DNA of 64,000 nucleotides from Triticum aestivum (taxonomy: Eukaryota > Streptophyta > Magnoliopsida > Poales > Poaceae). Below are positions 55,048-64,000 of the stretch, one piece after another (position 1 is the stretch's first letter; every line of letters begins with the position of its first letter). Below the pieces are notes generated by a model, which was not told where the DNA came from, did not search any database, and worked only from the letters and a program-made list of their open reading frames with translations. The stretch covers positions 681,348,052 through 681,412,051 of the forward strand of contig NC_057810.1 of NCBI RefSeq assembly GCF_018294505.1, given 5' to 3'. Made by a program: the position numbers and the translations under genes.

Positions 55048-58000
55048 AATCTCCTCCACTACAAGAAATCTCGTCCCGAGATTTAAGAGGGGGACTAGGG
55101 GGAAAGGTCTGGTTACGAAATCCTAACGAATCTTCTCGTCTTTGGTTGCTCTTCTCGAAGAGGTCGATCCATTACATTGATGTCTTCAGTTCTCTGCTTC
55201 GGGTCATCATGATGAAGTTGTCGTCCTTCCTTGGGGATCTTCATCGTACTTACGGAAAGGATAAGGGGTAGCTTCAAAAGGACAGACCTCTACAAGGTTG
55301 ACTATCTGGTCGATAACATCGAGGAAGGTGGCGGAAGTTACTCTCGAATTGAATCTTAAGAAAATATCGAGAGCAAAGTAAGGAGGTACCATGAGAAGTT
55401 TCAAACGGATAGGCAAGCGTTCGATGCCTAATCAGAAGGTGAAAGGGGTTCAGGGCAACGAGAATAAGTATTGCGTATGATACCAAAATAGATCACTTGG
55501 GACGGTGGTCCGTGAATTACATACGAGTCCACACGCGAGGAATAACTTTGGGAACAGGGGTGTACAAGAGAGTCAGGTTTCGATCCTGTGGAACTGTGGG
55601 TTATGGGCCCACCATGTGGTTGAAAGTAGGAAGGGGGCCGACATCTTGCACGGTCACGATAGTAAGGCGTGTCAGAGGGTAGCATATCAGTTATGTCGGC
55701 AACAACATCGATACCAAGGGCGAGGGACGAAGAGAACCATTTTCCTACTCGTTGAACGAGGCGGGCCAATAGGCAAGGTTCTCGTCCATCGGTGGCTACC
55801 GGAATGTCATCAACAATAGTAACAGGGTCTTACTGACAGAGCGGTACCACAAGGTGTTTACATAAGCAGGAGAATATTACTGCTTAGGTCATAAAGATCA
55901 CAAGAAAGGTTAAATCAAACAATGGAAATGAAAAATGTGTTTAAACACATATTTCAGGGGGGTTATCCTTCCCAAGGACAAGCAGAGCAAGATATCCATG
56001 ACAGGATATAACGTAGAAAACCCTTTAGAAAAGGAGGGAAGAAATTTCATGACATTACCCATACAACAGTGTTTGGATAATTGATAAAGAGAATTTTGCA
56101 TTGTGCTTCAAATGTTGTTATTGAAAATCGGAGTACCACAGACATGCTTCGAGATAGCATTGACATGGTGTTTCAATCAAGGGCCAGACTTTGGATACAC
56201 AAATGATCCATCAAGAGCAACTTATAAAATTAAGTCTTACAGTTTTCTCCAGGAAGAATGGTTATCCTTGCAAAAGAAATATAATGATAGGTCCTCCAGG
56301 CAGGGGGGTGCTAGGCATGACATCATATTACCGGATCATCAAAGGACCAACATCATATCTCGTGGAAAGTTGTCCCAACCATCATATACGACCGAGATTC
56401 AGATCCGATTGGTGTCATGATACCTCAGACTCGGGATGTCCGAGAAGAAAAGGCGCGACACGAATCGGCGAAATGACATTGCAAGATTCTCGGGAAATGA
56501 ACTATGGGAGCGGGTTCCTTAAACAATAGTTCACTATTAAACCAAGGAGGGGATGACGAGGTGGCTGATGGGCTCAACGACAATTCATCGAGAATTCCAA
56601 ACGGATGGATTTCCACAATTATGTAAACAAGGAGATACCATTTGCCAGATCAAAAGGTATAATGATGTATGCTCGAGGAAAACCTACACAAGTAAACATT
56701 GGTTGAAAGATGCACCCATAATATGGGCTTAGGTAGCATGATCAATGTTTAGAATGGTGATTCAATTATCGAAAGACTTAGAATGAAACTATCGCCCATT
56801 CACTTCAAAGCAATAGGGTTGCTAGAAGTATAGAATCCAAGCAGCACGGTTCACGTGTTGGTATCCCGGTTAAAATCAACACGGGGACCCAGGAATAAGC
56901 GGAGATGGCAAGAAGTATTACTATACCAAGAATTCTTAAGAGGTGGTGAAATTCTCACAACATTCTTGACATAAAAGATGGTAATACTCCAAGGTAAAGG
57001 AGAACAAATACTGGATAGCAAGAATCTCAAGGTATATCATAGAACACGAACAAGTTTGTGTTTGAGGGAAGGCAATAAAGTGGTCTATGACAACACAATT
57101 CATCGAGGGCAAGGATTGTCTTTCTCATCATGAATTCCATTGATATCCTGGAAGAGCTCAGAATGCTGATGATGAGCACGACACATTTGTCGAGAGAATT
57201 CATGAAGATGTAATCAATTGGCGATGAAATCAAGTCAAAGGAATGATGAAGCAAAAGGTTATTGAAACCATGGGTACGACACAAACTCCAAAGCAAGCTT
57301 GCTTTCCAAAGCGAAATGATATGATGAGGAAGATCGACGTAAGCTTAGCTCATCGTCAAAAATTGTGCTTTGGGAAGAAGGAACAGGTAACACAGTTAAA
57401 ATCGGCACGACAAGGATATAGCCAAACAGGCTAGGAATGACGTGATTGAGTTCAAACTCGTAAGTAATGAAGGTTACCAAGAGTTGTTTAATCGCGATGC
57501 GGACTCGAGTCAGTTATCGGTGTCTTTGAGTGTTTAATAACTCAGAGCCCGTGAAAAATTGGAATCAATGAGAATGTAGCACTTGATGAAAAACTCATAA
57601 GAAGTTATGCAGTTCCGTGATAATCTTGAGATACCAGGGGGGGTAATACTCGATGGCAAATCAAAGTAGAGGTTGGACTGGGGTATTACTCCACAGAAGA
57701 CAAGTGCTTAAACTTGCACAAAAAATGGTATTTAAAGGAGAACATGGTCGGAACCATGATTGCAAAAGGCCAGATCCCAGATATAAAATGAACTTATACC
57801 AAAGGAATAATTAATTTAAGAGAAGCTTTAATGATAAGATCTACATCGTGTCCATGGGCATGAACACAAAGTTCAAGGTCGACTCCCACTTTCATAATGC
57901 ATAACCTTCCACACTTCTCGTTCTCAAAGAAGTTGTATGGTAGAAAATTATCTGCTAAACACTAGAAAGGTTGACTTGTCAAAACCTTCCGGTTCATATG

Positions 58001-59200
58001 GTTTTTAATGAAGGTATAGGTTCAACCCATAGGGGCTTCTTAGAAACATATACCACAAGTTTTAAGAGTAAATAACACAAGCTCGAAAGTAGAGCAAGGT
58101 TGAGAAAGTAGATGATACAATTTACCAAAGGCATTATGTATCCAAGGGAAGGCTCACAAGGTTATTGAATATAAAGGAAAATGTCGGATAAAATCCATTA
58201 AAGGATCTGTCGGTCCATAACAGAGCTGATGTGAGCATCGGCACACAATCAGAGGAAGTAACAATGCAAGAAATTGGATTATAGAAACAACTGAATAACT
58301 TAGAGCTCAATTGCTAAGGAATTATGATTTACAAAGCGAAGGATCAGAAGCAGACGCTCTGATCAAGGATGGGTAAATTCAATAGACTTAGGGGCACAAT
58401 CGACGACAATTTAATTGGCGAGAACCAGTTCATGATTAAAACAACGTCTGAGCCGGAAGGATGAATTCTAGGATCTGTTTGAGGATTGCGAGCATTCGCA
58501 ACAAATCGAAATAACAAACTCAAAATGACAATGACAATGGATGTCAACAAGATTACTAGACTTATGGGATTAACCATAATGCAAGCAATCAAGAATTTCA
58601 AGAGCAATAGGATGCTCAGGATTTTCGGAAGATCGAATAGTATTTTGAAGACTTTTGTGAAACTCATGAACAACTGGGGATGAGAGGATACTCAATAATT
58701 GCAATAATTAACCGTAGGGGTATTCAGGTGACAAAGAACAGCAAGGCAGTAAGCTCAAAGGATTATCGAAACAACGATGAGTTTTCAGGTTATCTTGTAA
58801 TAACAAGACCAACTGGGGATGAATGTAAGAATAACAACTGCAAGTAGTTATCCATAAGGGTTTGCGGTGTAAGGGGAATTGCAAACGCGATGAACACAAG
58901 TTCTCGGGTTAACAGCGGAGAGTATCTTCAGGGTCTTCTGGTGCAGCAGACGATCATCAGTAACAAGGGGCTCTCCGGGTGAAAGTGATAACGAGACCCT
59001 ATTGTTAGATTTAGTAAACTTCATTTAACCCGAATAGAGGAGAGATCAGAGTCCCAGAGTAAAGGTCGAGGAGTAAAAGATCCTACTACCACCCAATGGC
59101 GACGTGTGCCCGTAAGACACACAGTCATGTTAGTAAAAGTTTTGCAATGTCTAGACTCGACTTCGGCCAAGGAGTTGGAAGGGGGATTCCTACAGGCAGT
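55048..59200 (-). other. LARD internal domain, no coding capacity
   Basis: Begins (plus strand) with AATCTCCTCCACTACAAG and AATCTCGTCCCGAGATTT. AT-rich and purine-rich thereafter, with only short frames. I looked for YVDD/FADD, D(S/T)G and integrase DDE-type blocks on the minus strand and found none. Confidence 0.75.
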
Positions 59201-59215
59201 TGGCTCTGATACCAA
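59201..59215 (-). promoter_or_regulatory. Primer-binding site, tRNA-iMet type
   Basis: The minus strand reads TTGGTATCAGAGCCA, complementary to the 3' end of initiator methionine tRNA, two bases from the 5' LTR that ends at 59218. It sets the element's orientation. Confidence 0.92.
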
Positions 59216-59217
59216 CT

Positions 59218-62200
59218 TGTGACGCCCCCGATTTAATCGTACACTAATCATGCACGCAAATGTGTACGATCAAGATCAGGGACTCACGGGAGGATATCAC
59301 AACACAACTCTAAAACATAAATAAGTCATACAAGCATCATAATACAAGCCAGGGGCCTCGAGGGCTCGAATACAAGTGCTCGATCATAGACGAGTCAGCG
59401 GAAGCAACAATATCTGAGTACAGACATAAGTTAAACAAGTTTGCCTTAAGAAGGCTAGCACAAACTGGGATACAGATCGAAAGAGGCGCAGGCCTCCTGC
59501 CTGGGATCCTCCTAACTACTCCTGGTCGTCGTCAGCGGGCTGCACGTAGTAGTAGGCACCTCCGGTGTAGTAGGAGTCGTCGTTGACGGTGGCGTCTGGC
59601 TCCTGGACTCCAGCATCTGGTTGCGACAACCAGAAAGAAAGAAAAGGGGAAAAAAGTGGGGAGAAAGCAACCGTGAGTACTCATCCAAAGTACTCGCAAG
59701 CAAGGAACTACACTACATATGCATGGGTATATGTGTAAGGAGGCCATATCGGTGGACTAAACTGCAGAATGCCAGAATAAGAGGGGGATAGCTAGTCCTA
59801 TCGAAGACTACGCTTCTGGCAGCCTTAGACTTGCAGCAAGTAGAAGAGAGTAGATTGAAGTCCTCCAAGTAGCATCTCCAAGTAGCATCTCCAAGTAGCA
59901 TCTCCAGTAGCATCGCATAGCATAATCCTACCCGGCTCTTGGAAGGGTGTGTTTTATTAAGTATCCGGTTCTAGTTGTCATAAGGTCAAGGTACAACTCC
60001 AAGTCGTCCTGTTACCGAAGATCACGGCTATTCGAATAGATTAACTTCCCTGCAGGGGTGCACCACATAACCCAACACGCTCGATCCCTTTTGGCAGGAC
60101 ACACTTTCCTGGGTCATGTCCGGCCTCGGAATATCAACACGTCGTAGCCCTACCTAGTCACAACAGATAGGTCAGCACGCCGGTCTAAATCCTATGCACG
60201 CAGGGGTCTGGGCCCATCACCCATTGCACACCTGCACGTTGCGAACGCGGCCGGTGAGCAGACCTAGCAACCTCCATTACAAAGGAAGTTGCGTTAACGC
60301 AGTCCAACCCGGCGCGCGCCACTCAGTCGCTGACGTCAAGAAGGCTTCGGGTGATACCACGACGTCGGGATACCCATAACTACTCCCGCGTAGATGGTTA
60401 GTGCGTATAGGCTCGTAGCCGACTCAGATCAAATACCAAGATCTCGTTAAGCGTGTTAAGTATCCGCGAACGCCGAACAGGGCCAGGCCCACCTGTCTCC
60501 TAGGTGGTCTCAACCTGCCCTGCCGCTCCGCCACAAAGTAACAGTCGGGGGCCGTCGGGAACCCAGGCCCACCTCTACCGGGATGGAGCCAGCTGCCCCT
60601 TCAGCCCCCATCTCCGAACAGTATCACAGGTAATGTAACTGTGTAAAGTATATCGTATATGCCCATGATCACCTCCCGAAGTGATCACGGCCCAGTAGTA
60701 TAGCATGGCAGACGGACAAGAGTGTAGGGCCACTGATGGAACACTAGCATCCTATAAGCAGTAGGATAGCAGGTAATGGTAACAACAGTAGTAGCAAGGA
60801 CAGGCTATGCATCAGGATAGGAATAACGGAAAGCAGTAACATGCTACACTACTCTAATGCAAGCAGTATAGAGAAAAGAGTAGGCGATATCTGGTGATCA
60901 AAGGGGGGGCTTGCCTGGTTGCTCAGACAAGGAGGGGTCGTCAACTCCGTAGTCGAACTGGGCAGCAGCAGCGTCGGTCTCGTAGTCTACCGGAGAGAAA
61001 AGGGGGGAAGAAACAATGAATACCATGTAAACAGATGCATATCGATGCATGACAAGACAAGTAACGATGCTAGGCAGGCCCTAACGTGGTATGAGGTGAT
61101 GCCGGTTAAGGGGGGAAACATCCGGGAAAATATCCCCGGTGTTTCGTGTTTTCGGGCAGAGGAGCCGGAGGGGGAAAGTTACGGGTTCGATAGGTTAGGG
61201 GTGTGCGGCAGACGAACGGACTGCGTATCCGGATTCGTCTCTTCGTTCTGAGCAACTTTCATGTTGAAAATATTTTAATCCGAGTTACGGATTAAAAGAT
61301 ATGATTTTCTAAATATTTTATTAATTTCTGGAATTTAATTAATTCGAAAATGATTTAATGACATCAGCATGATGTCATGCTGACATCAGCAGTCAACAGA
61401 GTTGACTGGTCAACCTGACTTGTGGGTCCCATTCGTCATTGACTGATTAGTCTAATTAGGGTTTAATTAAACTATCTACTTAATTAGATTAATTAAACAT
61501 GATTAATTAACTTAATTAATTCATTAACTATTTTAATTATTAATTAATTAATTAATTAATTAATTAATTATTTTTATTTCGTTTTTTTTTCTCAGGGGTG
61601 TGGGCCCTGTTTGTCATTGGCCCAGAGGCAACTAACAGTGTTTAGTTACTCTAAAAAATATATTAATTAGTGATGTGGGGCCAGGCTATCAGTGAGTCAT
61701 TTTTTTACAGAGTTTATTTAACCAAAAAAAACATTAATTAGCAAGGTGGGGCCCGGTGTCAGGGAGTCATAGGGGTCATTAGCGCATCGCTAATGAGGCC
61801 ACGTCAGTGGCTAACGGCGGTGATGGCAGAATGCGCCGGCGGCGGCCGTTCAGTGGACTCCGGCCACTATGTGGCCCGGCGACGGTTCCCACGGCACGTG
61901 CTCGATGTCGCATGTCGATTGTTGACCGCGGCTCGTGCGGGGGCTGCCGGAATCGACGGGGGCGACGGCGTGCAGTGGCGGCGACGTTGGAGAGCACGGA
62001 GGGAGGCGGTTGCAGGGGCGGCCCGAGCGGTAGAGCTCCGGCGGGCGCGCGGTCGCGGGACAGAGGTTGGGCGCGGGCGCAGTGAGGGCGCCGAGAAGGG
62101 ACGCAGTTCGCGGGCGCGCGCGTCGAACGTGGTCGGCGCTACACGGGCGCGACCAGCGCGTGGCCACGGCGGGGTGAGGCGCGGGGTGTCGTGGACGCAT

Positions 62201-62996
62201 CGGGGCAGAGGGGGAAGAGGAGGACGGACGGCGGCTCACCCCCGTTGCAGGGGAACGCCAGGAGCCGCGGTTGAGGAGGAGGTCGAGGACGACGCAGTGA
62301 TGAGGACGAGGCGGCGGGGCGACATCGGGATGAGGTGGCGGGGAGCGGCGATGACGCGGCATCGAGGCTCGGGGCGCCGCGGGGTCGAGCCCCTGATTCA
62401 GCTCGGGTCGAGGGGGCGGGTGCCCATGTGGCAGGCGAGACGGAGCAGGCTACGGGGCGGCGGCGGGAATGGGCACCGGCGTCAGGGCACGAGGCAGCGC
62501 GGGATGGGGTCCTCCCCGATCCAGATCCAGGCGAGTGTGGGGGAAGACGAGGGAGAGAGTGGGGTTCGTGGGGGGGAGTGGGGATAATGGTTAGGGTTCC
62601 CCCCTCCCTCGTGGGGATAAGGCAGGGGTGGGTCGGCCGGCTGGTTGGATGGCCAGCTGGGCCGTTTGGCCCAGTTGGTCAGGGGGGCTCTTCTTTTTTT
62701 TGTAGTTTTGTTTTCTGTTTTTATTGTTTTCCCTTTTTCTTTATTTTCTCTACTGTTTTAGCTCATTTTAAAAATATAGGACTTATATAAAAACATGGTT
62801 TCTTCATGACAAATAGTTAGGGAATATTTTCAACACATCAAACATATTAGTTTTGACTTTTGAAAACTTTAATTGTTTTAACTTTAATTCTAGAATTTGA
62901 ACCTATTTCGATCTAATGTGGGATTATCAACAATAATCGAGGTGACGTGGCATCGTTAACACGGGATTACTGTAGCCTGATTACCCGGGCGTCACA
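59218..62996 (-). repeat. 5' LTR of the LARD
   Basis: 3779 bp. Nearly identical to the 3' LTR except for the about 50-bp deletion near 59937 and a cluster of about 23 differences in 60065-60255. Confidence 0.95.
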
Positions 62997-63690
62997 TAGG
63001 GGGCGGCTATTTATAGCCTAGGGAGCAGCCCGACATGATAAGACATAAATGCCCTTGTCTGATATGACCGTTAGGTGGATAAGATATTTTGGGACAGTTG
63101 GCGCGTAGCACAAAAACGGTCGGAAATTTGACTATCAAATTCCTCAGGGCTATCATGTTTCTCACTGTGTAGGCAATCCGCACTGGCAAATTCCTAACTC
63201 CTCAGTCAGAACAAATTCCTCAGCGACCAGAAGAACTTCGTCTCTGTCACTGAAGAAATTGACTGAACTGTATGAGATTTCCAAAGGCTTCACTCGAAGG
63301 GTTTCGTAGGTGTAGGATTTTGAGTTGAGCATCACTTGGAAATTTTTCCTTAGTATTTCCTCGACCCCATTTAACAGTATGGTGTTTCCTATGACTCAAG
63401 AAAGAGAAAAACAAAACTATGAAAACGAAGTCTTCAAGCTTCATATTCCTCGCATGAATATCAAGTCTTCACGGTAACACCAATTTCTTCACTTTCAAAG
63501 TCTTCATGAAAGTCTTCAAAAATACCAAAATCTTCAGTCAAAGATATTCATTTTTAGGGGTCGACTTTCCCTGTAAATATCAAACTCCTTATAGACTTAT
63601 AGGCCTATGTACACTCACAAACACATTAGTCCCTTAACATATGTTTTCAATACACCAAAATCACTAAGGGGCACTAGATGCACTTACAAC

Positions 63691-64000
63691 TCTCTCAACA
63701 TACATACATGTCATCTCATCATCCAATAATTATTTCTTTTAATATGCATGAGAATTGATTTTTTTTTTGAACAGTGAAAGGGCCCAAGGCCCATACTTCA
63801 TTGGATAAGCATCAAAGCATAGATTACAACAGGACCCAACAGAAAAAGAAAATAACAAGTAAGTCCCTGACTTTTACATGGAGGACCCCAAACTGAGAGC
63901 AAGAAACGCGATCGGGTCCTTGACAGCCGCCTTCTAGATTGAACCTCGCCGCCGCCGGGAACGATCCACTTGGTGCGACGAAATCGCCATAGAAGCATAA
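63691..64000 (-). mobile_element. Possible retroposon (LINE) 3' end, continues off the window
   Basis: The minus strand runs from the window edge through GGGCCTTGGGCCCTTTCACT to a poly(A) of about 10 (plus TTTTTTTTTT near 63762-63773). A poly(A)-ended minus-strand unit is typical of grass LINE insertions. No coding domain is visible in the 300 bp available. Confidence 0.4.

Larger units (their letters stand above)
51211..62996 (-). mobile_element. Large non-coding LTR element (LARD-like), 11,786 bp
   Basis: Two LTRs of 3837 bp (51211-55047) and 3779 bp (59218-62996), both TGTGACGCCC…GGGCGTCACA, flanked by TSD TAGGG (51206-51210, 62997-63001). The primer-binding site next to the right LTR and purine-rich GGAGGAGA next to the left LTR place transcription on the minus strand. 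The 4170-bp interior has no gag, protease, RT or integrase motif, so it must be mobilised in trans. Very long LTRs plus a coding-free interior are the definition of LARDs described in Triticeae. I do not assign a family name. Confidence 0.93.
50338..63690. mobile_element. Unclassified outer repeat, interrupted by the LARD
   Basis: The left piece (about 50338-51210) begins GAAAGTGCGTTATATCGACT. The right piece (62997-about 63690) ends CTAGATGCACTTAC, so the ends carry short inverted AAGTGC/GCACTT. AACTCT flanks both sides as a possible imperfect target duplication. The pieces join seamlessly when the LARD and one TAGGG are ignored. Repeated GTCTTCA and ATTCCTCA motifs are present. No domain recognised; superfamily open. 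Confidence 0.45.

Noticed and set aside
55058..55076. CACTACAAGAAATCTCG resembles a CACTA terminus
   Set aside because: It sits next to the LARD polypurine tract, has no inverted partner and no 3-bp TSD, and belongs to the LARD interior.
59201..59215. Match to initiator Met tRNA considered as a tRNA gene fragment
   Set aside because: Only the 15 bases of a primer-binding site next to an LTR are present. No tRNA fold around it.

Overview
The window is nuclear DNA from a grass, most likely a Triticeae species (wheat, Aegilops or a relative). Three things suggest this: dense nested transposons with exact target-site duplications (TSDs), Stowaway MITEs with CTCCCTCCGTTCC-type ends, and large LTR elements whose ends look familiar from wheat. 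The species call rests on pattern recognition, not a database search. I find no intact single-copy host gene, no rRNA or tRNA gene and no CRISPR. The host material is a tandem pair of F-box/LRR genes (both broken), a decayed gene with a Ptta/En/Spm transposase-type domain, and captured gene fragments inside a transposon.

Left third (1-20.7 kb). A minus-strand multi-exon pseudogene runs off the left edge (1-3719). Its exons encode a serially repeated acidic motif, a Pro/Thr-rich exon and a Transposase_24-like exon. Then come a Stowaway MITE, pyrimidine-rich DNA split by a 1.5-kb CACTA element (6160-7677), and a gene-poor 8.4-16.8 kb region. That region holds MITEs, a LINE tail, a fold-back element and several layers of local duplication, including a TATA-containing promoter-like module present three times. 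A tandem-duplicated repeat occupies 17.65-19.87 kb.

Middle (20.7-38.7 kb). An 8.7-kb CACTA element (20694-29429) has perfect ends and a 3-bp TSD. It carries a five-copy ~660-bp tandem array and fragments of two unrelated host genes, a START/polyketide-cyclase-like chloroplast protein and a cinnamoyl-CoA-reductase-like SDR, so it is a Pack-CACTA. It sits inside a minisatellite of an older CACTA relic that ends at 30516, next to F-box/LRR copy 1. Copy 1 is interrupted by a third CACTA (30851-32334). Copy 2 keeps the matching empty site.

Right half (37.2-64 kb). F-box/LRR copy 2 is split after codon 15 by a 9,993-bp Ty3/Gypsy element (38706-48698, TSD GTAAC, LTRs of 472 bp each). The element reads on the minus strand. 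It has an open 1,362-residue protease-RT-RNaseH-RNaseH-integrase polyprotein and a broken gag. On the opposite strand, between pol and the 3' LTR, lies an apparently intact seven-exon gene (39505-42259, 769 codons plus stop) with its own TATA box. This antisense spliced gene is the most striking system in the window. To the right is a coding-poor LTR element with 3.8-kb LTRs and a tRNA-iMet-type primer site (51211-62996, TSD TAGGG). It is LARD-like and is inserted in another repeat (about 50338-63690). A retroposon-like tail closes the window.

Taken together, the locus is a tandem F-box/LRR duplication that accumulated different transposons in each copy. Duplicate alignment, empty sites and TSDs allow the relative order of events to be read.
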